The notes beneath the pieces were generated by a model, which had not been told where the DNA came from, did not search any database, and saw only the letters and a list, made by a program, of their open reading frames with translations. Below are positions 33,153 through 44,489 of a DNA stretch of 64,000 nucleotides, in pieces. The position numbers were made by a program, and so were the translations under genes. This DNA is from Tricholoma matsutake. Its lineage: Eukaryota; Basidiomycota; Agaricomycetes; Agaricales; Tricholomataceae. The stretch lies in the NCBI GenBank assembly GCA_026075535.2, contig AP026545.1:1922001-1986000 (forward strand), in the 5' to 3' direction. Numbering within the stretch: the first letter of the stretch is position 1; each line of letters opens with the position of its first letter.

Positions 33153-36100
33153 AGTCTCCCTAGGGTCTGTACTCTTAGCTACCATGAATAGACAATCTAT
33201 GCACCTGTCTATTTGGGTAGCTGAGTCAGACAATGGGAAAGACGTTGCAACGAACGCGCTCCTCGACTCTGGAGCAGGAGGAGTCTTTATTGACTCAAAA
33301 TTCGTCGAACGAGAAGGGATCAAGACGTATCCCTTAGGCTATACCATCCAGGCCACGAATGTAGATGGAACCCTGAACAGACAGGGAACGATCACAAGAT
33401 AGGTGAAAGGGAAACTCCACATCAATGGACGGAGCTGCCCAATGGAATACCTAGTCGCTGGACTAGGCAAGGAATCGGTAATCCTGGGCCTGAACCTGAT
33501 CATCGACTGGAAGAAGGGAACTCTTGAGTTCCGAGATGAAGAATGATGGGCTCAGATCAAATGAATCTTGGAGAAGACAAGAAAAGCTGAACGGGCCCTC
33601 CTGAATACCCTAAAGCTCCCCAGGGTTGACACTGAAAGGGAGGCACCCAATGACAAACTGGCACGAATTCGACACATCGTGGCCAAAACAAGACAGAGGC
33701 TCTCTGAAGAGAAAGAGAGGAGCCTTGCCCGAGCCAGATCAGCCATGGCAAAAACAAGAAAAAGACTCTCCGAAGAGAAGGAGAGAAACCTTGCCCGAGT
33801 ACGACTAGCTGTGGCAAAGACGAGAGAAAGGCTCGCCGAAGAAAAAGAAAGGAGCCTTGCCCGAGCCCGATTGGCCGTGGCAAAAACAAGAGAAAGGCTT
33901 TCAGAAAAGAAAGCAAAAGAACTAAATTCTGTCCAGATAGCTGTCGCAAAGACCAGGAGCAGCAACACCCCTAAACAAGCCAGAGGCCTTGAAGCAGCAC
34001 AACGTGCTGTCACCAAGACCTGAGAAAACCAGAAGAAGAAACAACTGGAAAAGGGCAAAGACAAGGAATGCGACAGGGCACAACAAATTGTGCAAAGGAT
34101 GAAGGAATTGCTAACCTCCACAGGGGAGGGAAGCACCGGCAAAAGGAACGTGAAAATGACACTACGAAACAGGATAAACTACCCTCGACAACAGACTACC
34201 CCGACCCATGATTATAGGACTCCAGATCGCGGTACCATCAACGCTGAAGTACCTATGCCCAGGGAGACCCCCCCTCAGGTAAATGTCGAAGAGGTACCCG
34301 ATGAAGAACTACTAGCAGATATCGGCATGGAAATACAAGCGATGGAACTGACCCCCGAACAAGATGTAATTGAGGACCACTCAATACTGATTGCATACAT
34401 ACGAGGCAAACCAGTCATCGGCCTATTTGGACCAGCCATAGAACTGCCCCTGACAGAGGAACATCGAGAACCAACACACAGATACATCTGAAAAATGAAC
34501 ACGATCAGCAGGCTCACAAAAGGCAAGGGCTCCCCACGGTACCTACTCAACTCAGACATATGGATCAGAGCAAAGACATCCATATCCCAATGACTAGCGC
34601 ACGAGCAAGAGGAGGGAAAGGAGACTAGCCAATGGACCCTGGATGATTTACTGCCACCGGAATACCAGAAGTACAGACAGGTATTCGAGAAAGCCGCATC
34701 CAAACAATTCCCGGAATCAAGACCGTGGGATCATGTGATCGACCTGAAGGAAGGCTTTGTACCAAAAGATTGCAAAGTCTACCCATTGATGCCAAAAGAA
34801 CAAGAGAAACTCAATGAGTTTCTAGATGAAAACCTGGAGAAAGGATACATCCGACCGTCGAAATCACCCATGGCATCCCTGTTCTTCTTCGTGTCGAAGA
34901 AGGACTCCGACGCTCTACGACCTTGCCAAGACTATCGCTATCTGAATGAAGGAACGATCCGGAACAACTACCCCCTGCCACTGATCAGAGACCTCTTGGA
35001 CAAGCTGAAGGGAGCAAGATTTTTCACGAAACTTGATATTCGATGGGGATATCATAATGTACAGATAAAGAAAGGAGACGAGTGGAAGGCAGCATTCAAG
35101 ACTAACCGGGGGCTATTCGAGCCAATGGTGATGTTCTTTGGGCTGTGCAACTCACTGGCAACATTCCAGGCCATGATGAACGATCTCTTCCAAGATATGC
35201 TAGATGAAGGATGGCTCATCATCTATATGGACGACATCCTGATCTTCTCGAAGACGGAAGAAGAACACCGGATAAGGACCAAAAGGGTCCTCAAATGACT
35301 ATGACAATGCGATCTCTACCTGAAGGTAGAGAAGTGCAAATTCAACGTACAGGAAGTTGAGTTCTTGGGCATGATCGTCAGACCCAATGAACTTGCAATG
35401 GACAACACGAAACTGGCTGGGATCAAGGACTGGCCCACGCCAAGGACAGTGAAGGATGTAAGATCCTTCCTAGGATTCAGAAACTTCTATCGACGATTCA
35501 TCGGACACTTTGCAGATCTGGCCAGACCGCTGAATGACTTGACGAAGAAGAACCAGAAATTCGAATGGACACAGTCGTTCGATGCGCTAAAAAGGAAATT
35601 CAACGAAACCCCAGTACTGCTGATGCCAGACACAACGAAACCATTTGTGGTAGAATCTGATGCCTCAAAATTTGCAACAGGTGCAGTACTCAGACAACAG
35701 GATGCCAACGGAGACTGGCACCCATGTGGATACATCTCGCATTCTTTCAACGAAGCAGAAAGAAATTACAAGATATACGACCGAGAACTATTGGGAGTGA
35801 TCCGAGCACTAGAAACATGGAGACACTACCTACAGGGGATGCCATTCCCTGTGATGGTATTGTCCAATCACAAGAACCTGATGTACTTCCATCAGCCACA
35901 GAAACTGAACCGACGACAGGCTAGATGGGCCATCTACCTGTCACAATTCAACCTGAAGCTACAACACATACCCAGATCACAGATGGTACAATCTGATGCC
36001 CTATCGAGGAGAGCAGATCACATAGCCGAAGAAGACACTGATAACGAGGACAAGACCATCCTTGCTGACAAACTGTTCGTCAAAATGATCGACACTGAGC

Positions 36101-37528
36101 TCCATGGAGCCCTAGTCTCAGCAATAATGAAGGATGACCTCGTAAATGACACTTTATGAGCCCTGAAAAACAACAGAACTCCCCCAATCAAGTCTGCATT
36201 GGAGGACTGGAAATTCGAAGATGGCCTGCTCTTTTTCAAAGACAGATGCTATGTGCCACAGGATGAAACCCTTCGCCGAGCGATCATATGAAAATACCAT
36301 GATAGCATCACGACAGGACACCCTGGACAATGGCAGATGATCGAACTGATCCGATGAGACTACTGGTGGCCAGGAATGGCCAACTTCATTAAGAAGTACA
36401 TCAAAGGCTGTGCAAAGTGCCAGCAAATGAAAGTGAATACACACCCGACGACCCCACCGCTGACACTGATATCATCTGACGCCAGCAGACCATTCGAGCT
36501 GGTAACGACAGATTTTATCATGGACTTGCCTGTGATAAACAGATTTGACACAATCATGGTCGTGGTAGACCATGGTCTTATGAAGGGGGTAATTTTTATC
36601 CCTTGCGCGAAGATGATCGATGCACTTGGCGCTGCAGACCTTTACCTGTGCCATGTGTACACCAGATTTGGACTCCCCAGAAGAATCATCTCAGACAGAG
36701 ACCCTCGATTCGTGTCCAAACTCTTCCGAGAACTCAGACAACTGCTCGGGATTAAGCTATCCATGAGCACCACCTATCACCCCCAGACTGACAGAGAAAC
36801 GGAGCAAGTTAACCAAGAGCTAGAGGTTTACCTCCGCATGTTCTGTTCGAACAAACCCAAAGATTGGGAGTGTTATCTCCCAATGGCAGAATTCGCACAC
36901 AACCAGAAGACGCACTCTGCAGTAAAACATTTGCCATTTTACTTGATGATGGGATATCAGCCACGCGCTATCCCCACCCCTTACGAAAAGACGAATGTGC
37001 TGGCCGCCAAACAGAGAATCCAAGAACTTCTCTCTGCGAGAAGGGAAGCTCTTGCCGCACACAAACTAGCCAGACAGGCTATGGCTGCCTGAATGAAAGG
37101 GCGATACAAACTGTTCAAGGTTGGAGAACAAGTATGGCTTGACTCCAAGAACCTGAAGATTGGCTACCCAATGAGAAAACTGGCGCCAAAACGAGAAGGG
37201 CCCTTCATGATTGAAGATGCCTTGTCAAGAATGACATACTGATTGAAACTGCTGCCGAGATGGAAGATCCACCTGGTATTCCATGCGGCTTTACTCACGC
37301 GATAACACTCATGGGCGAAACTTCCTGACTCCACCACCCGGCCTTGTGGAAGGAGAAAACGAATACGAGGTGGAAGCGATCATCGCACACAAGAAGCATG
37401 GCAAGACACGCCATTACCTCATGAAATGGGTTGACTACCCGACATCCGAAAACACATGGGAACCCAAATCGAACCTGAAGAATGCCCCCGAGATCCTGAC
37501 GGCATATAAGAAGAGGTACCACCTCTGA
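33115..37528 (+). pseudogene. Gypsy-2 pol (PR-RT-RH-IN-chromodomain)
   Basis: Protease LLDSGAGGVFID keeps its active Asp. A spacer of five tandem 22-aa units follows (33682-34011). RT starts near 34700, with [12 protein letters not shown] and an intact catalytic box [10 protein letters not shown]; RNase H has VESDASKFATGAVL. Integrase: CAKCQQMK zinc region, TTDFIMDLPVINRFDTIMVV, SDRDPRFVSK, YHPQTDRETEQVNQELEVYL. The chromodomain (YEVEAIIAHKKHGKTRHYLMKW) is in another frame after a 1-base shift near 37290, ending at 37528. Stops at 33400, 33544, 34489, 34591, 35296, 36157, 36288, 36355 and 37090 are mostly TGA, many in places where CGA is expected. Confidence 0.9.
33682..34011 (+). repeat. 66-bp coding tandem repeat, five units
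   Basis: Five consecutive 22-aa units beginning AKTR (33682, 33748, 33814, 33880, 33946), with consensus near AKTRERLSEEKERSLARARL. They form a predicted highly charged coiled coil between protease and RT in the pol frame. The last two units are the most diverged. Gypsy-3 has a charged helical spacer of similar place but no clear repeat. Confidence 0.85.
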
Positions 37529-37577
37529 TGGAAACCCAAAAACCCCCCTCCTTCTTCCCACAATGACACTCCCCAAT

Positions 37578-38303
37578 ATGCCTGCCGAACGACGATTCAC
37601 CTGAGAATACCTATGAAACCGATTGAACGCTGACGCCCTTCGCGTTCACCTCGCCCATGATCCACCAAAATACCATCTAGCCAGGATGTGCTTCTACTAT
37701 GCGAGCACTATCGAACAGATGGAATGAAATCTAGAAGAAGCAATAAACGATGCAGACGCCCTGGGGATCGAGCAAACGATCCAGGAAATGATTGCACCGC
37801 GGTCAGACAGACCGAGAACAGCTGAGGAGAGACCTCACACCCCTTTAGGTCAACACAGACAACCACCGACCTCGCTCTCACCATTCAGCGAGCAGAGTGA
37901 CAGAGACGAACGACGAGCTCCCTCTGGAGGCTCCTCCCGTTCTATGAAGAACCCGAAGATCGTGCCTAGGGCACCTGAAATAATTGATCTGACCATCCCC
38001 GAACCCGAACTGAAGACCACCCAACCGCCTTGGTCTCCCCCACACATGAGACATGCTAGATGTTTCATCTGCCAACAGATAGGCCACTTCGGCCTGATTT
38101 GCCAATGATACGTTTGCAAGTATTGCAAACAGCGAGGCCCCAGACACTATAGGATGAACTGCCTGGAGAAACCTCAGAAAGATCGAGAGACCGATCAAAG
38201 AGAAGCCGAACACAGACAGTGGCTCTTCTTTAACTCCGGATACAATGATTTTGATGACGACGTGATGGGAAACATGACAGGGGAGCCATATGGAAGGATT
38301 TAA
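37578..38303 (+). pseudogene. Gypsy-2 ORF3, double zinc-knuckle protein
   Basis: A frame from ATG 37578 to TAA 38301-38303 (about 241 codons) with in-frame TGA codons that look like former CGA. An N-terminal helical part (ADALRVHLAHDPPKYHLARM) and a Pro/Ser/Arg-rich middle lead to CFICQQIGHFGLIC and CKYCKQRGPRHYRMNC. The first is C-x2-C-x4-H-x4-C; the second has the same Cys/His order with longer spacing (C-x2-C-x5-H-x4-C). It lies after pol, where a standard Gypsy element has no gene. A second RNA- or DNA-binding protein of the element is the plain reading. Confidence 0.65.
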
Positions 38304-38318
38304 AAGGCAGAGCTCAAA

Positions 38319-38561
38319 ATGATGGCATGACAAGACAGACCCATGCTCACAGGGATTACGATCCTCACCATCATCGTTGGCACGACCCTGGCTGCAGCGG
38401 CAGCCCTAACCTTTGCATTCTGCCTCTACGCCATCTTCCAAACAGAACCTGAACCCCCGATTACAGACGTTGAATTTGCCATCCTGCAATGCCCCCCTTT
38501 CAACAATACTACCGACTCCTTGACACCGCTACCTAGGGCAGCACGAACCAGAAGAACCTGA
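38319..38561 (+). pseudogene. Gypsy-2 ORF4, small one-pass membrane protein
   Basis: About 80 codons, with the hydrophobic stretch GITILTIIVGTTLAAAAALT followed by FAFCLYAIF, then a polar C-terminal part (TEPEPPITDVEF...). One TGA lies near the start, before a second ATG at 38343. It shares the reading frame of ORF3 and ends 151 bp before the 3' LTR. One membrane segment in the position of an env gene is suggestive, but nothing else is envelope-like. Confidence 0.45.
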
Positions 38562-38711
38562 TCATGGTCCAAGTTTGGACATGAATTATTCCTCCATCGT
38601 ACCCCTCGACCCCAACCTACCCACATATCCAGACCATGCCCAATCAGACCATGAAGGAGAGATGAAGATTTAGGTCAAAGTGTGGAACTTTCGACCATAG
38701 CAAGGGGGTAA

Positions 38712-39445
38712 TGTTACAATTTTCCTTGTAACTCATGGAACCTGATGCACCCAACAATCCCCTCCAGACAGGAGGCACCCCTTGATTCATGCCTAGGGCA
38801 TGTCCTTGGCACCAGACACACACATGGTGCATGCCGACTGTATGCATTCGATCCCCTTCCCGTGGAAGGCACCCTTGATGCATGGTGACTCCATGCACCC
38901 AAACCCACTCCCACACATGCTGTGATACAACAGCCCCCTGACATGAGGTCCATGACGTCGGACTCTCACGATTGACATTGGATCCTTGACATTGGATCCG
39001 TGACATCGGACGCCTCATGCTAAACATGAGGCTTATCTCTTATTGTTTCCTGACATGCTGCGCCGCAGCACTCCGTGACATCGGATGCCTCATGCAAGGC
39101 ATGAGGCCTATTGTTTCTATTCTTACTTGATACGCATCTATCTTTCCGATTGGACGATAAGGACCTCCCTCATAGTATAAGTACTGCAACTCGTAGTAGG
39201 GATGTCCTTAGTTTAGATCTAGGCAATTAACAGCCTTAACTTGCAAACTCGCAAACTTACTTGAAACCACTAAGGAAGCCCCTTAGTGCGTGAACCTGAA
39301 CGACTCTATGCAGAAGCCCTGCTAGAGTGCACTACCTATCTTACGTCGGATGTTCTGAGTAAGACTAGTGCCAAATGACTCGTCGAGGAAGCACCTCGTC
39401 GAACGACATCGACTAGATCGAGTGGTTGAGGCTTTGCCCTTAACA
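38712..39445 (+). repeat. 3' LTR of Gypsy-2 (734 bp)
   Basis: Begins TGTTACAATTTTCC and ends CCCTTAACA. It retains three direct copies of GACATTGGATCC-like sequence at about 38974-39008 and the palindromes GCCTCATGC/GCATGAGGC and TGCTGCG/CGCAGCA that the 5' copy has partly lost. The hairpin array is present at 39268-39402. Confidence 0.95.
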
Positions 39446-40436
39446 GCTGGTCTTTCGTTTTGAAAAATATAGTAGGACCGATGAAAAACTGGTTAAAACC
39501 AGTTGCAACCGGTCTTTCATCCCAACATATGTTAGACCTTACTCTCACACATATTTACTTCATTTTCGGTCCCTGGATCATCAAAAATGGTCAAAAATTG
39601 GTTGAGATATGACCAAAAACATCTTTGTACGAGTATCTTGTTGTATCAGAACAACTTTGATTGCATTGCTTATTACCTGAGCTATAATTGTTTTGGTACA
39701 GCTATATAACATCATAAAAGTAACAACAACACACCTAATCATTGGTACCATGGGATTTTATTTATATAACAGCCCAAATGAGTGCAACTACAAACTACAA
39801 ATTACAAACTACAAACTGTAACGTGAATGCATGTCCTTTCGGTTTTGGCCATATCCCAGTCAAATCTTGACGGAATTGCTTAAATGTTGAATCGATCTAT
39901 GGAGCATTACAATCTCTATCCATGAATATAATATATATGAGGTAATGGTCATATTTGTTGAGATACATATGTGTTATTTGGCACAATACATTTTACAACA
40001 AAAAACCGGTCTGAACCAGTCTTTTTTTGGTCCATGGACCGATTAGGACTGGTCCTAAAGGGTCCAGTTGCAGTCCTCCAATATCTGGGTCGGTCCTAGA
40101 CCAGTTGTGGTTGCCGGTTGCCCCATTTGGAAGTCAAAAACCGGACTGGACTGGACCTTTAAACACTAATTGGGGAAAAGAACTTATAGGAACTCTTGCC
40201 ATACATGTGACTATAGGCTACAAGTGCTAAAATATGAATGTGGTAAATGAGTAGGGAGGACAAGGATGGTATGTGTGGCTTATGTAATAAGGTGCTGGAA
40301 ATAGATGTCACCTACCTTATATGTGAATGGAAAGTGCAGCTTTGTGGAAAAAATAGACTGGTATTTGGCTAGGTCAGTTCGGTTAGGTCAGTCCAGTATA
40401 GGGAGGATCACTGCAACAAAATTTCACTACCAAGAC

Positions 40437-40791
40437 TAGTGTTTTAAGGTCTGGTCCAGTTCAGTTTTTTGACTTCCAAATGGGGCAACTGCAACTGCAA
40501 CCAGTCTAGGACTGACCCAGATATTGGGGACTGAACCGGACCACCTAGGACTGGTCTTTTGGTATAAAATTTGTTGTACAAATATAAACCATTTGTATCT
40601 CAACTATTATTACTTGGAACATTAAAAGGATAATATAACACAGTAGAGCTTGTAAATACCCATCATTTGATCCAATTTTTAAGAGAATTGATGAAGATTT
40701 GACATATCTATGACCAAAACCAAATTACATCTCCTAAAGACTCAGGCAAAATGTAATGTGACAACTGTAAGTTATATGATGCATACCCTAC
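40437..40791. mobile_element. hAT-type MITE copy 3, truncated
   Basis: Starts TAGTGTTTTAAGGTC and follows the same order as copy 2 (TTTTTGACTTCCAAATG, CAGTCTAGGACTGACCCAGATATTG, then an AT-rich core). It stops at 40791, where the LTR of Gypsy-4 begins; the other half was not found beyond Gypsy-4. Confidence 0.75.
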
Positions 40792-42963
40792 TGTTAGGGT
40801 GACACCCACTATCTGCTAGCTAAGACCATGTGGGTTCTCTCTACAAGAAGGGGGTGGGATCTGTGCACATGATTGAGGAACTGATGGTTTTGATGTGAGG
40901 GGTTATTAATAGGTGAGTTTGTTGAGATAGGCCATTCACACCACAAGTGTAGGTGGAATACCTAAGAGAACACAACTTGGGTCCCCTAGGTGTATATTTA
41001 GGGTTTATATACTATGTCACATATATTGTACATTGTTGTTACTGACATGTGCATACATGCGCGTACATCTTGATGCATGCGAAATAAAATTCTCATGCTA
41101 TCAAAGTGTAGCGTCATTTGGTGTCATTGGGCATAATTTGACACAGTAAAATAAAAATGGAGTTTTATTAGGTAATGGGGCAGTTTCCTAACATTACCCC
41201 CCTTTTATGCCTCGACTTCCAGGCGAGAAAATATTGCGTCTGTCCCCTCCGTGAAATTTTGGTAAGGCTGGAATTTCATCCCCTCATATGTACACCATTC
41301 TCGCAATGCAACGTGGAGCATTCGGATTATGTTTAAAGAATTGGGTGATTGTGTTACGTGCTCGCTTACAATTCTCTTCGGGTTCCCACAAATTATTTTC
41401 GTTGGTATAGTTTTTCCACTTTATTAAGAACTCCAATTTGTTCTGTTGAAGATGTGAGTCTAGAATTTCTTCAACTATGTATTCTGGAGCACCTTCTACT
41501 ATTATTGGAGGTTGTGGAGTAGTTTGTTGGCCAGGAATAGTGGGTGGGCGGTAAGGGTGTAGGCGGGATACATTAATCTCAGGATCAATCTTGAATGATC
41601 GGGGTAATTTTAGCACTACCGCATTAGGTGAGATTACTTTAGAGATCGCATATGGGCCAACTTGTTTCTCCATAAGTTTCCTCGAAGGTCATGGAATATT
41701 CAGGTCCTTGGTACTTAGCCACACCAAGTCGCCAACTTTGTACTCTAGAGCGCCCACTCAAGTACAATCCGTATGTCACATTATGTCATCATGTGCTTTC
41801 TTCAATGCCACCTCTGCTTCCTCTTGTACCTTTTGCCTCTTAGATAAAAAGTCTTCTACCGATTGTACTTTGACTTCCCTTCTGGGTTCTACTCCCATGT
41901 GAGGATGATATCTATAATTTGCAAAAAAGGGTGACATACAAGTAGCCAAATGGAATTTGTTATTGTGGGAAAATTCAGCAATTGCCAGCCATTTGGACCA
42001 GTCAGTTTGTCGGTAGTTGACAAACATATGTAGGTACTGCTCCAACTCCTGGTTCATTCTCTCTGTCTGCCCATCAGTCTGCGGGTGATATGCCATAGAT
42101 AATTTAGTTTGAATTCCCAATATGTTGTTCAGCTCTTGCATAAATGCGGAAGCAAATTGTGGTCCATGATCGGAGATAACAGTATCGGGTAACCCATGTA
42201 ACCGCCATACCTGATTTAGATAGAGGCGCGCCAAGCCTAATGATGAGGTTTTTGTAGTAGTAGGAATAATATGGACCTCTTTTGTGAAGCGGCTGCATAC
42301 TATGAATATTGCATCATACCCTTGAGCCTCGGGTAATCCGGTAATAAAATCCACAGATATATCTTGCCACAGCACTTTAGGTATAGGGTTCGGCATTAAT
42401 TTTCCTGCAGGTTTCTCTGGAAATTTCTTCCCCCTCATGCACGTATCACATCCATCCACATACCCCAACACATACTTCAAAATTCCAGGCCACCAATAAT
42501 TTCTCATTACTAATTCCAATGTCTTCCATCTTTCTGGGTGTCTGGCAGTCAGCATATTATGATGTAACTGGACAATCTCCCTTCACAAATCCTGATCCTT
42601 TGGTACATACACCTTTCCTTGAAATAATACCAACCCTTGCTCCTCAGCCTATTCTTCTCCTTTAATATTACCTTTCTTCTCTCCCTTCAGAGCTTTCATG
42701 GCTTCCACTACTTCATCATCCATTTCCAAACATTGTCTAATTTTAGACAACATTTCCATTTCTGAGCTATCTATTAATAGATGCCCTTGATGCATAGCGC
42801 AAATGCAAAAGTATTCAGGTTTGAGTAAGGTAACATTCTTATTGTCCTCCTCCACCCCCCTTTTGTGATCAATACGTCTGGATAATGCATCTGCTTTCCT
42901 CATTAAGCTTCCTGCTTTGTGAACCAAGTGAAAATTGAAACATGATAGGAATAGCACCCAACA
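40792..42963 (-). mobile_element. Gypsy-4, truncated Ty3/Gypsy element
   Basis: The 3' LTR is 40792-41193 (402 bp, ends TGTTAGG/CCTAACA), with the polypurine tract AAAAGGGGGGTAA of the minus strand at 41194-41206. Coding runs from the end of RNase H to the chromodomain. RT, protease, gag and the 5' LTR are missing; homology stops near 42963, where unrelated repeat DNA begins. Confidence 0.85.
41284..42957 (-). pseudogene. Gypsy-4 RNase H end, integrase and chromodomain
   Basis: 42957-42649: RNase H tail FNFHLVHKAGSLMRKADALS followed by a linker. 42555-41776 (259 aa): integrase with the H and CDTCMRG zinc region, catalytic core VDFITGLPEAQGYDAIFIV, ISDHGPQFASAFM and AYHPQTDGQTERMNQELEQY. 41673-41284: C-terminal SH3-like part and chromodomain YIVEEILDSHLQQNKLEFLI, then KWKNY. 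The integrase frame is intact over its core. Chromodomains steer integration to marked chromatin. Confidence 0.85.
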
Positions 42964-44480
42964 CGCTGATGATGCTCAACCCAGAAACCCAAACAAAACC
43001 CACAAAAAGGCTTTGGATGGTATAACACAAGTCAGAGGAAGGATGTGAGGCCCTCTAGATGTCACCTGTCAGACCGACCATCAAATAGTCATAAAACAAC
43101 TGCTTGTCGAAGCAGTTCAAAGCTAAAAGAATGTGTTTTGAGGACTTTTGAGGATTCTTGAGGAGTTGCAATGATCTTCGAGATGTTGCAATGATTTTCA
43201 AGATGTCACAATATTTTTCGAGGTGTTGCAATATTTTTCAAGGTTTTTTTGAAGAAGTTTCAAGGAATTTTGAGTGCGCAAATATGTTTGGACACAAGAT
43301 TGGGGGACTAGACGAGTAGTAGAAGTGAAGCAAAGGTGAATTGAGGGAAACAAGAGCGAAAATAGCATAATGCAAGGAATTTCAAGGAATTTCAAGGAAG
43401 TTTAGCATAAAACACCAAACTTTGGACTGAATAAGACTAAAATGAACTCTCAAATCACTGTGATCTGGGAGGAAGATGACAACTTTCTTGTTTTTCTTTG
43501 TATCTAGTACATCTTTTTATATAAAATAAAGAAACTACCTAACAAGGCTAGAGAACATGAGGCAAACATGTGGAAAACTCGAGGCAAAAGACAATAGAAG
43601 TATATCAGAACAATAAAGTGAGACTAGAAAGGGTGAATATAACACATGATGAAGAAATAATAAGAAAGAGTAGCTAAAAGTGGACTGTCCTTGTTATAAA
43701 TTGAATAAAACATTGGAAACTGCTTCAAGTGGATTGTATGCATGCAGATGCGGTCGAAATGTGTTCGATATACTCAAGATAGTGTCCCATGTGTCCAGCA
43801 TGCATCTGAAGATCATTTGAATAGGAAATACTGTGTCCAAAGATGTTTTTCGAGGTTCAAGGTTTTTTGAAGATTTTCAAAGTTTCTTCGGACTTCATTC
43901 GTGGCCCAACATCAGTGTGATATTGTTCGACAATGGTAGGGGATATGTCTGGCATGTGTGCAATAACCATTTGGATAGCGATATAGTGTCCAATGTCGAT
44001 TTTTGATGTTCAATGATTTTTGAAGTCTTTCGAGGAAATATTGGACTTGTTCGATGGCCGATATCACTGCGATATTGCTCAAGACTGGTTTGGAACTCAT
44101 CGACAATGTTCCAAGTGTATATCCTGAGCTGTACAAAGGTTGGGGGAATTGTATTATGGTGGCCAAAGGCATACGAAGAATTTTGAGGTGTTGCAAAGAG
44201 TTTTGAAGTGTTGCAAAGAATTTTGAAGCATTCTCGTGACTTTGTAGAGGTTCGTAGGGCTTCAGAGTGGTTCGTATGGGTTTGTAGAGCTATGACAATG
44301 ATTGTAGATGTGTTTTCCGAGCTTGAATGACAAGGTGGACCTATCATTGTCTCCCAGAGAATGAAGAGTTTGTTGAATGATTGGGTCATTCAGGAGATGT
44401 GGAGGAGGAGAAGCAAGTGGTGGTGCAGTTTTGGTGTAGAGTGTGGCAGGTGATAACTGTTGTTTGGCAGGATGATCCGA
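42964..44480. repeat. AT-rich repeat region with 20-bp minisatellites
   Basis: GTTGCA recurs at 43165, 43185, (GTCACA) 43205 and 43225, a 20-bp period around the unit TTCAAGATGTTGCAATGATT. The same unit type (TTTTGAGGTGTTGCAAAGAG) recurs at 44184-44223 with period 20. Between them the sequence is rich in TTTTGA/TTCGAGG words. No credible gene was found; ORFs at 43895-44389 are low-complexity by-products. Confidence 0.65.
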
Positions 44481-44489
44481 CCAGGCAAA

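Larger units (their letters stand above)
31259..39445 (+). mobile_element. Gypsy-2, complete Ty3/Gypsy element with TSD
   Basis: LTRs 31259-31905 and 38712-39445, perfect 5-bp TSD GCTGG (31254-31258 and 39446-39450), and a purine tract AGCAAGGGGGTAA just before the 3' LTR. Inside: gag, a -1 frameshift site, pol with chromodomain, then two further ORFs. In-frame TGA/TAG codons and one frameshift near 37290 inactivate it. It is inserted in the MITE above and is therefore younger than that MITE insertion. Confidence 0.95.
31139..40168. mobile_element. hAT-type MITE copy 1, split by Gypsy-2
   Basis: Ends TAGTATTTAAAGGTCCAG at 31139 and CTGGACCTTTAAACACTA at 40168, imperfect inverted repeats. The flanks are identical 8-bp copies ATTGGGGA at 31131-31138 and 40169-40176. 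An 8-bp TSD with TAG...CTA termini fits the hAT superfamily. Without Gypsy-2 the MITE is about 838 bp, AT-rich, full of ACCGGT/GGTCCAGT words near both ends, and has no ORF. Gypsy-2 lies at 31259-39445. Confidence 0.9.

Noticed and set aside
33552..34142. 196-aa minus-strand ORF with FSSESLFLVFA repeats
   Set aside because: Exact shadow of the 22-aa coding repeat in Gypsy-2 pol.
38343..38561. Envelope gene in Gypsy-2
   Set aside because: One hydrophobic segment only, no signal peptide, cleavage site or cysteine pattern; called only a small membrane-type ORF.
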